Positions 18,396 through 27,509 of a stretch of DNA of 64,000 nt are shown here, piece by piece (positions within the stretch are counted from its first letter, which is position 1; every line of letters begins with the position of its first letter). Both the position numbers and the translations under genes were made by a program. This DNA is from Crystallibacter degradans (GTDB lineage: Bacteria > Actinomycetota > Actinomycetes > Actinomycetales > Micrococcaceae). Under the pieces are notes generated by a model. The model did not search any database. It had not been told where the DNA came from and saw only the letters and a list, made by a program, of their open reading frames with translations. Location: NCBI RefSeq assembly GCF_012952295.1, contig NZ_JABBCH010000010.1, positions 93,518 through 157,517 on the forward strand, read 5' to 3'.

Positions 18396-19598
18396 ATGTT
18401 CAGCACGGCCGTCGACATCGCGCTCATTGTGGCCATCGCGGCCGTCACGGTAGCGGTCATCGCGCTGATCGGTTTTAAGCTCGCCCGCTCCAGCCGGGAT
18501 CTGGGCTCCGAGGCCGAGCTGGCCACCTACACCACCTTGCATACCGCCGGCCTTGCGGCGCCGTTCCTGCGCACCGGGCTCTCCCCTGCCGGCGCGGGCA
18601 AGGCCGCCCGCTATCTGCGCGAAATGCTCGGCAGCAACGATCTGGTCATCACGGACGAGTCCTCGATGTTGGCGTGGGACGGCGCCGACGGACCGCGGGA
18701 AGAAGAGGCCATGGCGCTGGCCCGCCAGGTGCTGGACAGCGGCCGGACCCAGGTCTTCCGCAAGCCCAGGCTCGCCGTGCCCGGCGCTGACCTGCGCGAG
18801 AACCCGGTCACGGAGGCCGTCTTCTCCCCTATCCAGGTGCAGGACCGGGTGGTGGGGACGGTCGGCGCCTACACCGAGCATGTCGGGGCGTCGCTGGTCC
18901 GGGCCGCAAATGAAGTAGCCGGCTGGGTGGCCACGCAGATTGAGCTGGCGGAGCTGGACGCCTCACGCACCCTGCTGATGGAGGCCGAAGTCCGCGCCCT
19001 GCGCGCGCAGATCAGCCCGCACTTCATCTACAACTCGCTCAACGCCATTGCGTCTTACATCCTCACCGACCCGGTGCGCGCCCGCGAGCTGGTCATCGAG
19101 TTCGCGGACTTCACCCGCTACTCGTTCCGGCGCCACGGCGACTTCACCACGGTGGCGGAGGAGCTGCAGTCCATCGACCGCTACCTGCTGCTGGAACGGG
19201 CGCGTTTCGGCGAGCGGCTCAAGGTCAGCCTGCAGATCGGTCCGGAGGTACTCAGCACGGTTATCCCCTTCCTGTCCCTCCAGCCGCTGGTGGAGAACGC
19301 GGTCCGGCATGGCTTGGAGGCGAAGGAGGGCACCGGCCACATCACGATTACCGCGCACGATGCCGGCGCCTACGCCGTCGTTACTATCGAGGACGACGGC
19401 GTGGGGATGGATCCTGAGCATCTGCGGCAGGTGCTCGCCGGGCACACCGAGGGCGACCACGTGGGCCTGCGCAACGTGGACTCCCGGCTGCGGCAGGTCT
19501 ATGGGGACGAGCACGGCCTGGTGGTGGAAACCGCTCCCGGCCAGGGCACCCTGATCACCATGCGCGTACCGAAGTTCCAGCCGGACAACGTCGTCTAG
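18396..19598 (+). CDS. LytS-type sensor histidine kinase
   Basis: 400 residues. One N-terminal membrane helix (about residues 5-27) is followed by a GAF-like region (about 40-190), the His_kinase domain with phospho-acceptor histidine in QISPHFIYNSLNAI (about residue 209), and an HATPase with ENAVRHG and DDGVGM. It lacks the multi-helix 5TM-LYT sensor of classical LytS/BtsS, so the signal may be read in the cytoplasm. It is followed by its LytTR regulator after 70 bp and is divergent from the DUF485-symporter operon. The likely stimulus is a transported monocarboxylate, by analogy with pyruvate-sensing LytS kinases. Confidence 0.92.
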   Translation: MFSTAVDIALIVAIAAVTVAVIALIGFKLARSSRDLGSEAELATYTTLHTAGLAAPFLRTGLSPAGAGKAARYLREMLGSNDLVITDESSMLAWDGADGPREEEAMALARQVLDSGRTQVFRKPRLAVPGADLRENPVTEAVFSPIQVQDRVVGTVGAYTEHVGASLVRAANEVAGWVATQIELAELDASRTLLMEAEVRALRAQISPHFIYNSLNAIASYILTDPVRARELVIEFADFTRYSFRRHGDFTTVAEELQSIDRYLLLERARFGERLKVSLQIGPEVLSTVIPFLSLQPLVENAVRHGLEAKEGTGHITITAHDAGAYAVVTIEDDGVGMDPEHLRQVLAGHTEGDHVGLRNVDSRLRQVYGDEHGLVVETAPGQGTLITMRVPKFQPDNVV

Positions 19599-19668
19599 AC
19601 GGCGACAAGCCCGCCCAGGCAGCGATGTGCGAGCGGGTCAACCGTGGTGACGCAATAGACTGTCATGC

Positions 19669-20388
19669 ATGGTCAACGTTGTCATCGCGGATGATGAATT
19701 CCCTGCCGTCGAGGCCCTTGCCTACCTACTGTCCCGGGACCCGCGGATAGAAAACATCTATAAAGCCATGAGCGGCGCCGAGGCATTGCGGGCGCTGGAA
19801 AGCCACGACGTTGACGCACTGTTCCTGGACATCCACATGCCGGCACTTTCCGGGCTCGATATTGCCCGTGTCATTTCACGCTTCAGCCGGCCTCCCGCCG
19901 TCGTCTTTGTGACTGCCGACGAGGACCAGGCGCTGCAGGCGTTCGAACTGGCCGCGGTGGACTACCTGCTCAAGCCGGTCCGGCCGGAACGGCTGGCCGA
20001 GTCCGTACGCCGGATCTGCGAGCTGATCGAAGACGGCGATACCAAACCCGAGGTCATTACGGTGGACCAGGGCGGCATCACCAAGATGATCAGGCGCGAC
20101 GAAATTAAGTACGTGCAGGCCCAGGGCGACTATGCCCGGCTGCACACGGCCGAGGCCAGCTACCTCATCCGGGTCCCGCTGAACGATCTCGAGCAGCAAT
20201 GGGAGGACGCCGGCTACCTGCGCATCCACCGCTCGTACCTGGTGGCCATGAACCAGGTGCAGCAGGTGCGCATCACGGCCGGCAAGGCATCGGTGCTGAT
20301 CAACGGCGCCGAGCTGCCGGTGAGCCGGCGGCATCTGCCGGCCGTGCGGGACAAGCTCGAAGCCAACCGGGTCAGGCCGCGCGGATGA
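19669..20388 (+). CDS. LytTR-family response regulator
   Basis: 239 residues. The receiver domain (1-120) has the acidic pair near residue 9 (ADDE), the phospho-acceptor aspartate in LFLDIHMP near residue 55 and lysine in LLKPVRP. The C-terminal LytTR DNA-binding domain (about 140-235) has IKYVQAQGDYARLHT and the terminal RIHRSYLVAMNQV and LPVSRRHLP. The stop overlaps the next gene by 4 bp. It should bind paired direct repeats; a matching array lies 1.4 kb upstream, in front of the DUF485-symporter operon. Confidence 0.93.
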   Translation: MVNVVIADDEFPAVEALAYLLSRDPRIENIYKAMSGAEALRALESHDVDALFLDIHMPALSGLDIARVISRFSRPPAVVFVTADEDQALQAFELAAVDYLLKPVRPERLAESVRRICELIEDGDTKPEVITVDQGGITKMIRRDEIKYVQAQGDYARLHTAEASYLIRVPLNDLEQQWEDAGYLRIHRSYLVAMNQVQQVRITAGKASVLINGAELPVSRRHLPAVRDKLEANRVRPRG

Positions 20389-20867
20389 CCGGACAGCCCG
20401 GACGGCCGAAGGATCAACCGGATCGGCCCGCACCGCCGGCTGGCGTCCGAGAACCGCGTGCGGACCGGCCCGAGCGCGTGCGGGTGACGGCGCCGCGGTC
20501 CAAAGCACCGCTGGCGCCTGGCCGCTACAGCGTTTCGCGCGAACTGGCTGAACAGTCAGAGGTCGGCGAAATCTTCATCCGCTCGCTGATCCGCTCCCAG
20601 CTGCGGCTGGCGCTGGTAGTCGCCGGCGGATTTGGCGTGATCCTGGCCGGTGTGCCGGTGCTGATGCTCCTCTTTCCACGTATCAACGACATCACGGTTT
20701 TCACTGTCCCGCTGCCCTGGCTGCTCCTGGGCGTGGGCATCTATCCGGTCATCCTGGTCAGCGCCGGGCTCTACAACCGGGCCGCGGCCAGAAACGAGCG
20801 CCGCTTCCGCCAGCTCGTGGACGATGAGCGCATCGCCCGTCCGGGCTGGCCGGGAGGGGCTGAATGA
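20385..20867 (+). CDS. Small two-helix membrane protein, DUF485-like partner of the second symporter
   Basis: 160 residues. A Pro/Arg-rich cytoplasmic N-terminus of about 60 residues is followed by two membrane helices (about 82-105 and 115-137) and a basic C-terminal tail. It starts inside the LytTR gene (ATGA overlap) and ends inside the second symporter (4-bp overlap), so all four genes are coupled. It is not clearly DUF485 by motif but occupies the same place and has the same topology as the DUF485 protein of the other symporter. The function is inferred from context only. Confidence 0.8.
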   Translation: MTGQPGRPKDQPDRPAPPAGVREPRADRPERVRVTAPRSKAPLAPGRYSVSRELAEQSEVGEIFIRSLIRSQLRLALVVAGGFGVILAGVPVLMLLFPRINDITVFTVPLPWLLLGVGIYPVILVSAGLYNRAAARNERRFRQLVDDERIARPGWPGGAE

Positions 20868-22357
20868 GCCCGGCTGTCGGTCTTGCCGCGCTGGCCGCCG
20901 TCTGCGCAGCAACCGTGCTCATTGGTGTCTACGGACTGCGGATCTCGCGCACCACGGGAGACTTCTACGTAGCCTCGCGGACGGTGCGGCCGTGGTGGAA
21001 TGCCTCGGCTATCGGCGGCGAATACCTCTCGGCGGCCAGCTTCCTCGGCGTGGCCGGGCTGATCCTGGTCTCCGGCATCGACGCGCTGTGGTTCCCCATC
21101 GGCTACACCGCCGGTTACCTGATGCTGCTGCTCTTTGTCGCGGCCCCGCTGCGCCGCTCCGGGGCCTACACCATCCCGGATTTTGCCGCTGCCCGGCTGG
21201 ATTCGCGCCCGGCCCGCACCGTCACCAGCCTGCTGGTGGTCATCGTCGGCTGGCTCTACATCGTCCCGCAGCTCCACGGCGCGGCGCTGACGGTGCGCAT
21301 CACTACCGGTCTGCCCGGCTGGGTGGGCGCCGCCGCCGTCGTTGTTGTGGTGGTGCTTTCCGTAGTGACCGGCGGGATGCGCTCGATCACCTTTGTGCAG
21401 GCCTTCCAGTACTGGCTGAAACTGACCGCGCTGGCCGTGCCGGTGATCTTTGTGCTGCTGGCCCTCGGGAGCACTTCGCAACCAATTACCGACGGCGGCG
21501 CGGTCTTCCACAGTGACCTCGATGTCTCCGACGAGGCGTCGCTCTACCGCAACATTTCGCTGATTACCGCGCTGCTGTTCGGCACGCTGGGCCTGCCGCA
21601 CGTGCTGGTGCGTTTCTATACCAACCCCGACGGCCCCAGCGCGCGGCGCACCACGGTCATTGTGCTGGGGCTGCTGTCGCTGTTCTATATTTTCCCCACC
21701 CTGTACGGCGTGCTCGGGCGGATTTACACGCCGGACCTGGCCACCGGCGGCCAGGCAGACGCCACGGTCCTGCTGCTGCCGGCCCGGATTTTCGACGGCG
21801 CCGCCGGGGACCTGCTCTCGGCGCTGGTCATTGCCGGCGCGTTTGCCGCATTCCTGTCCACCACGTCGGGCCTGGTGGTGTCGCTGGCCGGCGTGGTCAG
21901 CCAGGACCTGTTCCGGGGCAGCGTCCGAGGTTTCCGCTGGGCCGCCGTGCTCTCCGCTGTCGTGCCCTTGGCGGTTGCGCTGGCAACGGACTCGCTGGCC
22001 CTGGCCGGAAGCGTGGGCACGGTGTTCGCCTTTACCGCCTCCACCATCTGCCCGCTGCTGCTGCTGGGCATCTGGTGGCGCGGCCTGACCGACGCCGGAG
22101 CCATCGCGGGCATGGTCACCGGAGCGGTGCTGTGCGGCGCTGCGGTCATGCTCGCCGCGTTCGCCGGGAGTGCGTTAGGCCGGTTTGAGGAACTGCTCGC
22201 CCAGCCGGCGGCCTGGAGCGTGCCGGTGGCGTTCGTGGTCACCATTGCCGTATCGAAGCTGACGGCATCGCGCCGGCCCCTGACGGTGGCCCGGGTGATG
22301 GCGAGGCTGCACTCGCCCGAACACCATCACCCGGCGCCGCGCACGGTAGGACGTTAA
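20864..22357 (+). CDS. Second cation:monocarboxylate symporter, SSS family
   Basis: 497 residues and about 13 membrane segments. It is a paralogue of the first symporter: RTTGDFYVASRTVRPWWN, GGEYLSAASFLG, FGTLGLPHVLVRFYTNPDG and AFLSTTSGLVVSLAG correspond to the same motifs. It is the last gene of the kinase-regulator-membrane protein operon. A transporter encoded with its own LytS/LytTR pair recalls E. coli BtsSR/BtsT and YpdAB/YhjX, where pyruvate is sensed and taken up, although those transporters belong to other families. The substrate is unproven. It is convergent with the DivIVA-like gene. Confidence 0.9.
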   Translation: MSPAVGLAALAAVCAATVLIGVYGLRISRTTGDFYVASRTVRPWWNASAIGGEYLSAASFLGVAGLILVSGIDALWFPIGYTAGYLMLLLFVAAPLRRSGAYTIPDFAAARLDSRPARTVTSLLVVIVGWLYIVPQLHGAALTVRITTGLPGWVGAAAVVVVVVLSVVTGGMRSITFVQAFQYWLKLTALAVPVIFVLLALGSTSQPITDGGAVFHSDLDVSDEASLYRNISLITALLFGTLGLPHVLVRFYTNPDGPSARRTTVIVLGLLSLFYIFPTLYGVLGRIYTPDLATGGQADATVLLLPARIFDGAAGDLLSALVIAGAFAAFLSTTSGLVVSLAGVVSQDLFRGSVRGFRWAAVLSAVVPLAVALATDSLALAGSVGTVFAFTASTICPLLLLGIWWRGLTDAGAIAGMVTGAVLCGAAVMLAAFAGSALGRFEELLAQPAAWSVPVAFVVTIAVSKLTASRRPLTVARVMARLHSPEHHHPAPRTVGR

Positions 22358-22369
22358 GCACCGTGTTAA

Positions 22370-22960
22370 TCAGTCAATCGCCGCCATGAGCTCGACAACA
22401 CGGTCCAGGAACGCATCCACCTGGGTTTCCTCGTAACCGTCCTGGCCCTTGGCCTCGCGGAACACCGAACGGCGGACCATGTCGACGCTCAGCGGCTGGT
22501 CGTTTTCAAAGTAGGCCAGCAACTCGGAGCACAGCGCGTCCACGTCCTCCACGTTGTAGCTGGTGGCATTGCGTTTGGCCGGACGGCGGAAGCGGTCCCC
22601 GGGCTCGCGGTGGAGCCGGGCGCGGAGCACGGCCGAAACGCGGCCGATCTGGGCCAGCCAGGCCTGCTCTCCCTCCGCGACGATCAACGCGTCGCGCTCC
22701 CGCTGCGCGAAGACGTCCTCCAGCCGGTCCAACGCCGAGTCGACCGCGCGCGGGTCATAGCCGCCGCGGGCCGGCTCGAAAGTCATCGCGCGCACGTCGC
22801 GGCTGGTGATCTGCCCGCTGTCCGGATCGTTGGCGTTGTAGTACTCCCGGGCGCGGGACAGGAACTGGTCAACCTGCCGGACGTTGTAACCGTGCTCGCG
22901 GCGCCCCACGCGTTCGAAGGGTGCACCGCCCCGGCCAGCCTCATTCTTTTGTCGCACCAT
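22370..22960 (-). CDS. DivIVA-domain protein with duplicated repeat module
   Basis: 196 residues from the ATG at 22960, which has GAGG 4 bp upstream; starts at 23014 and 22993 are also possible. The motif GYxxxxVDxxLxR occurs four times, starting near residues 24, 67, 134 and 175. The two members of each pair are joined by a similar VRxxxF stretch, so an approximately 85-residue module seems duplicated. DivIVA/Wag31-type domains mark poles and septa in actinobacteria. It has no long coiled coil after the repeats, unlike Wag31, so it is probably an accessory protein rather than the growth-pole scaffold. It lies next to cdsA, as in related genomes. Confidence 0.8.
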   Translation of the reverse strand: MVRQKNEAGRGGAPFERVGRREHGYNVRQVDQFLSRAREYYNANDPDSGQITSRDVRAMTFEPARGGYDPRAVDSALDRLEDVFAQRERDALIVAEGEQAWLAQIGRVSAVLRARLHREPGDRFRRPAKRNATSYNVEDVDALCSELLAYFENDQPLSVDMVRRSVFREAKGQDGYEETQVDAFLDRVVELMAAID

Positions 22961-23087
22961 CGTCCTCGATGCTTCCCTCTTCAGTAGTGACATCTGCTGT
23001 GCCAAACTCCCCAATACCTGTGCCCGGCGTGCCCGCCGGAACGCGTACTTGAATTATTTATGCGGTCTGCCTGCTGCCGGGCTGGCT

Positions 23088-24014
23088 TCAGATCGCCCCC
23101 GGCGCCAGCAGCACGGCGAGCACATAGGCCACCGGCGCGGCGAAAACGATCGAATCGAGCCTGTCCATGACGCCGCCGTGGCCGGGCAGGATGTTGCTCA
23201 TGTCCTTGATGCCGAGCTCGCGTTTGACCATGGATTCGGCCAGATCCCCCGCCGAGGAGGCGGCGACGGTGGCAATAGCCAGCACCAGCCCGAACCACCA
23301 CTGCAGGTCAAGGATGAACACCGAGCAGAGAATTCCAACAACGACGGCGCCGCCCACCGATCCGGCGAAACCCTCCCAGGATTTCTTCGGGCTGATTTTC
23401 GGGGCCATCGGATGCTTGCCGAACAGTACCCCCACCAGATAACCGAAAGTGTCGTTGGAGACCACCAGCAACAGCATGGTCATCACTTTCAGCGCGCCGT
23501 TGTCCTCGTCCAGCAGCAGCAGGGCAAAGCTGATGAACAGCGGCACCCAGCAGAGAATGAAGACCCCGCTCATAATGCTGCGCACGGCATCCTGCGCCCG
23601 GTCCAGGCATTTGTAGACCATGATCGCAACTGCCGACGCCACCAGCGCGAACGCCAGTGCTTCCGGGCCACCGTAGTAGGCGGCGAGCGGCATGGCCAAG
23701 GCTCCGGCATACAGCGGTACCTGCGGCACGAAGATACTCTTGAGCGTCAGCGCACGGGCAACTTCCCAGACCCCGATCAGCGCGAAAACCGATACCAGCA
23801 CCACAAACGCGTCGGGCAGGAAGAACAGTCCCACCAGGACGGCCACGAGGAGTGCCAGGCCGACGATGATGGCGGCGGGAAGGTTGCGCCCTGCCCGTGA
23901 AGGCGTGGCCGCGGCCCGCAGCGCCCGTCGTCCTGGTCCGGCCTTCTGAGACCCGGAACCAGCCTCAGGTGCCGGCGAACCGCCAGCCTGGGTGGAAGGC
24001 TGGTCGGTACCCAT
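23088..24014 (-). CDS. cdsA: Phosphatidate cytidylyltransferase
   Basis: 308 residues. CdsA makes CDP-diacylglycerol from CTP and phosphatidate in the membrane. After a 45-residue Pro/Ala-rich N-terminus there are about eight membrane helices, and the C-terminal family signature is present: SSAGDLAESMVKRELGIKD followed by LPGHGGVMDRLDS. The start overlaps the frr stop (TGATG). The product feeds the CDP-alcohol phosphatidyltransferases, one of which is encoded 9 kb away. Confidence 0.95.
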   Translation of the reverse strand: MGTDQPSTQAGGSPAPEAGSGSQKAGPGRRALRAAATPSRAGRNLPAAIIVGLALLVAVLVGLFFLPDAFVVLVSVFALIGVWEVARALTLKSIFVPQVPLYAGALAMPLAAYYGGPEALAFALVASAVAIMVYKCLDRAQDAVRSIMSGVFILCWVPLFISFALLLLDEDNGALKVMTMLLLVVSNDTFGYLVGVLFGKHPMAPKISPKKSWEGFAGSVGGAVVVGILCSVFILDLQWWFGLVLAIATVAASSAGDLAESMVKRELGIKDMSNILPGHGGVMDRLDSIVFAAPVAYVLAVLLAPGAI

Positions 24015-24571
24015 CAGACTTCGAGCAGCTCAGCTTCTTTGCGCTTGAGCAGCTCATCCACGTTGTCCGTGTGGGCCTTGGTCCTGGCGTCCAGTTCCTT
24101 CTCGGCGCGCGCGCCCTCGTCTTCACCGATGTCGCCGTCCTTGACCTGCTTGGCGATGTTGTCCATCGCCTTGCGGCGGATGTTGCGGATGGAGACCTTC
24201 GCGTCCTCGGCCTTGCCGCGGACGATCTTGACGTATTCCTTGCGACGTTCCAGAGTCAGCTCCGGCAGCACCACACGGATAACGTTGCCGTCATTGGCCG
24301 GGTTCGCGCCGACGTCCGAGTCCCGCAGGGCCTTCTCAATGTCGTTCAGCGCCGACTTGTCGAACGGCGTGATGAGCAGGGTACGTGCTTCCGGGTTCTG
24401 GAACGAAGCCAGCTGCTGCAGCGGCGTCGGCGAACCGTAGTAGTTGACGGTGACCTTCGAAAACAATGCCGGGTTGGCGCGGCCGGTGCGGATCGTCGCG
24501 AAGTCCTCCTTCGCCACTTCCACCGCCTTGTCCATCTTCTCGGCAGCCTCTAGCATTGTTTCTTCGATCAC
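24014..24571 (-). CDS. frr: Ribosome recycling factor
   Basis: 185 residues, the normal size for RRF. It splits post-termination ribosomes with EF-G. Conserved features are [14 protein letters not shown] near residue 25, [24 protein letters not shown] and NIRRKAMD. The start is GTG at 24571, preceded by AGGAGA. It is coupled to cdsA and 113 bp downstream of pyrH. Confidence 0.97.
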   Translation of the reverse strand: MIEETMLEAAEKMDKAVEVAKEDFATIRTGRANPALFSKVTVNYYGSPTPLQQLASFQNPEARTLLITPFDKSALNDIEKALRDSDVGANPANDGNVIRVVLPELTLERRKEYVKIVRGKAEDAKVSIRNIRRKAMDNIAKQVKDGDIGEDEGARAEKELDARTKAHTDNVDELLKRKEAELLEV

Positions 24572-24684
24572 GGCGTCTCCTTAGACAATTATGTCCGCCT
24601 TCATGGCGGCAAGGACTCTGTTATCCATCCTAGGCTATCCGGAACCGCTGACGGGCAGGCGCTCCGGGTTCTGCGCGGGTGCGC

Positions 24685-25434
24685 TTAAGCGGACACGAAG
24701 GTCCCGATCTTCTCGCCCAGGATGGCGCGGCTGACATTGCCCTCGCCTTCCATGCCGAAGACAACCATGGCCAGCTTGTTGTCCTTGCACAGGCTGAAGG
24801 CCGTCTGGTCCATGACACGGATATTGCGGCGCATCGCGTCGTCGTAAGTCAGGCTGTCCAGCTTTTCGGCAGCCGGATCCTTCTTCGGGTCCGCCGTGTA
24901 AACCCCGTCTACCCCGTTCTTGGCCATGAGTACGACGTCGGCATGGACTTCCAGCGCACGCTGGGCGGCAACGGTGTCAGTGGAGAAATACGGCAGCCCG
25001 GCGCCGGCGCCGAAGATGACCACGCGGCCCTTTTCCATGTGGCGGATGGCGCGGCGGGGAATGTACGCCTCGGCAACCTGTCCCATGGTGATGGCACTCT
25101 GGACACGAGTGTCCACGCCGGCCTGTTCGAGGAAGTCCTGCAGTGCGAGGCAGTTCATGACGGTGCCCAGCATTCCCATGTAATCGGCGCGGGAGCGGTC
25201 CATCCCGGACTGCGAGAGTTCCGCGCCCCGGAAGAAGTTGCCGCCGCCGACCACGATCGCGACCTCGACTTGTCCCACGGTTGCCGCGATCTGCTTGGCG
25301 ATGCCGCGGACGGTGTCCGGATCGACGCCGAGTTTACCCCCGCCGAAAACTTCGCCGGAGAGCTTGAGCAGAACGCGGCGCCGCTTGGGCTCCATCTCGG
25401 CGGACTGGGTTTCGGTTGCGTGCTGGGGTTCCAT
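24685..25434 (-). CDS. pyrH: UMP kinase
   Basis: 249 residues, amino-acid-kinase fold; phosphorylates UMP to [13 protein letters not shown] at the N-terminus, [10 protein letters not shown], the nucleotide region [11 protein letters not shown] and [16 protein letters not shown] are typical. The ATG at 25434 has GGGAGG upstream; the track to 25533 crosses the tsf terminator and is unlikely. Another in-frame ATG 13 codons on (MEPKRRR) would also give a normal protein. Confidence 0.95.
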   Translation of the reverse strand: MEPQHATETQSAEMEPKRRRVLLKLSGEVFGGGKLGVDPDTVRGIAKQIAATVGQVEVAIVVGGGNFFRGAELSQSGMDRSRADYMGMLGTVMNCLALQDFLEQAGVDTRVQSAITMGQVAEAYIPRRAIRHMEKGRVVIFGAGAGLPYFSTDTVAAQRALEVHADVVLMAKNGVDGVYTADPKKDPAAEKLDSLTYDDAMRRNIRVMDQTAFSLCKDNKLAMVVFGMEGEGNVSRAILGEKIGTFVSA

Positions 25435-25517
25435 CGTGCCTCCCGGGCGTGCTGTTGGTCCTGGGGGAAAGGACCTGTAGGGACTGAACTGGACTGAAGT
25501 CTGTGATTCTGGGCAGG

Positions 25518-25550
25518 AAAAAGGGGCGGCCACCTGTGGGTGACCACCCC
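25518..25550 (-). terminator. Rho-independent terminator after tsf
   Basis: On the minus strand, a 12-bp stem (GGGGTGGTCACC with GGTGGCCGCCCC, two G-U pairs, CACA loop) is followed directly by TTTTT. It lies 64 bp downstream of the tsf stop and before pyrH, so it closes the rpsB-tsf operon and pyrH probably has its own promoter. Confidence 0.85.
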
Positions 25551-25613
25551 CTCCTCGCTACACGGTGCTGCGTCGCGGACGGCGCATGCCATTATTTGCT
25601 AAGCGCGATGCTA

Positions 25614-26453
25614 TCAGGCGCCTACGCGGAACCGGGCGAAACCGGATGCGTTCGCACCGGCCTGCTCGAGGACCTTGCCAACGTTGACCTTCGGGTCCTT
25701 GGCGAACGGCTGGTCGACCAGCACGATCTCCTTGAAGAAGCCGTTGAGGCGGCCTTCGACGATCTTCGGCAGCGCAGCCTCGGGCTTGTTCTCGGCGCGA
25801 GCGGTCTCGTCGGCGATCCGGCGCTCGTTCTCGACCGTCTCGGCCGGAACTTCTTCGCGGACCAGGTAGGACGGTGAGAAGGCAGCAATGTGCACGGCCA
25901 CGTCGTGCGCGGCCTCGACAGCAGCCTCGCCCACGGCGTCAACAGCGAACAGCACGCCAACCTGGGCGGGCAGGTCCTTGGACGTCTTGTGGAGGTAGGC
26001 GTCAACGGTCTTGCCTTCGAGGCGTGCCAGACGGCGGACAACAACCTTCTCGCCGAGGATTGCGCCCTCTTCGACGACAACCTCGCTCAGCGGCTTGCCC
26101 TCGACGTCGGTGGCCAGCAGTGCGTCCAGTTCTGCAGCGCCGGACTCGACGGCAACCGAGAGAACCCTGTCGGCCAGTTCAATGAACTTGGCGGACTTGG
26201 CAACGAAGTCGGTTTCGCAGTTGACCTCGACCATGACACCGACGGTTCCGTCGATGACCTTGGCGGCAACCAGGCCTTCGGCGGTGGAGCGGCCTTCACG
26301 CTTCGTAGCGCCCTTCAGGCCCTTGATGCGGATGAGCTCCATGGCCTTGTCGGCGTCGCCGTTGGCCTCGTCGAGAGCCTTCTTGACATCCATCATGCCA
26401 GCGCCGGTGCGCTCGCGCAGAGCCTTAATATCAGCAGCGGTGTAATTCGCCAT
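25614..26453 (-). CDS. tsf: Translation elongation factor Ts
   Basis: 279 residues; guanine-nucleotide exchange factor for EF-Tu. The N-terminal UBA-like region MANYTAADIKALRERTGAGMM and the VEVNCETDFVAK core are diagnostic. The ATG at 26453 is the family start. It follows rpsB after 126 bp. Confidence 0.97.
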   Translation of the reverse strand: MANYTAADIKALRERTGAGMMDVKKALDEANGDADKAMELIRIKGLKGATKREGRSTAEGLVAAKVIDGTVGVMVEVNCETDFVAKSAKFIELADRVLSVAVESGAAELDALLATDVEGKPLSEVVVEEGAILGEKVVVRRLARLEGKTVDAYLHKTSKDLPAQVGVLFAVDAVGEAAVEAAHDVAVHIAAFSPSYLVREEVPAETVENERRIADETARAENKPEAALPKIVEGRLNGFFKEIVLVDQPFAKDPKVNVGKVLEQAGANASGFARFRVGA

Positions 26454-26579
26454 TTGGACTCCAGTCCCTCCGTAATAAGTAGTTGTATATTCCGCCAGTG
26501 CGGCCGGCCGAAATTCGGCCGGCCGCACCAGCAGACATCCTCCGCAGGTGGCTAGGTCACCTGCGGCTGAAGATCAGAT

Positions 26580-27509
26580 TTACTTGTCGGTCTCTGCAGC
26601 CGGAGCTTCAGCGGCCTCGACCGGAGCAGTAGCTTCCGCGGCCGGAGCTTCTTCAGCCGGGGCCTCGGCGGCGGGCGCCTCTTCGGCCGGGGCCTCGGTG
26701 GCGGGTGCCTCTTCGGTCTTGGCTTCAGCGGCCGGAGCCTCGGAGCTACCTTCGAGCAACTCGCGCTCCCACTCGGCCATCGGCTCGACGGGTGCCTCGG
26801 TGTTGCCGGCAGCCTTGTTCTGGCGGGCGATCAGTCCCTCGGCAACGGCGTCGGCGACAACGCGGGTGAGCAGGTTGACGGAGCGGATGGCGTCGTCGTT
26901 GCCCGGAATCGGGAAGTCGACCTCGTCCGGATCGCAGTTGGTGTCGAGGATGGCAACAACCGGGATGTTCAGCTTCTGCGCCTCGTCAACTGCGAGGTGC
27001 TCCTTCTTCGTGTCCACGATCCAGACCACGGACGGAGCCTTGGTCAGGTTGCGGATGCCACCGAGGGTGGTCTGGAGCTTGGTCAGCTCGCGCTTCAGGA
27101 GCAGCAGCTCCTTCTTGGTGTAGGCGGAGCCGGCGACGTCGTCGAAGTCGACCTCTTCGAGTTCCTTCAGACGCTGGATCCGGCGGGAAACGGTCTGGAA
27201 GTTGGTCAGCATACCGCCGAGCCAGCGCTGGTTCACATACGGCTGGCCAACACGGGTGGCCTGCTCGGCAATTGCTTCCTGGGCCTGCTTCTTCGTACCG
27301 ACGAAGAGCACGGTGCCGCCGTGGGCGACAGTGGCCTTGACGAACTCGTAGGCGCGGTCGATGTAGGACAGCGACTGCTGCAGGTCAATGATGTAGATGC
27401 CGTTGCGCTCGGTGAAGATGAAGCGCTTCATCTTCGGGTTCCAACGACGGGTCTGGTGACCAAAGTGAACGCCGCTGTCGAGCAGCTGGCGCATGGTAAC
27501 GACTGGCAT
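26580..27509 (-). CDS. rpsB: 30S ribosomal protein S2
   Basis: 309 residues. Residues 1-250 are canonical S2 ([58 protein letters not shown]). The last 60 or so residues are an acidic Ala/Glu/Pro extension with [11 protein letters not shown] repeats, a length feature seen in actinobacterial S2. The ATG at 27509 has GGAAGGAG upstream. First gene of the rpsB-tsf operon. Confidence 0.97.
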   Translation of the reverse strand: MPVVTMRQLLDSGVHFGHQTRRWNPKMKRFIFTERNGIYIIDLQQSLSYIDRAYEFVKATVAHGGTVLFVGTKKQAQEAIAEQATRVGQPYVNQRWLGGMLTNFQTVSRRIQRLKELEEVDFDDVAGSAYTKKELLLLKRELTKLQTTLGGIRNLTKAPSVVWIVDTKKEHLAVDEAQKLNIPVVAILDTNCDPDEVDFPIPGNDDAIRSVNLLTRVVADAVAEGLIARQNKAAGNTEAPVEPMAEWERELLEGSSEAPAAEAKTEEAPATEAPAEEAPAAEAPAEEAPAAEATAPVEAAEAPAAETDK

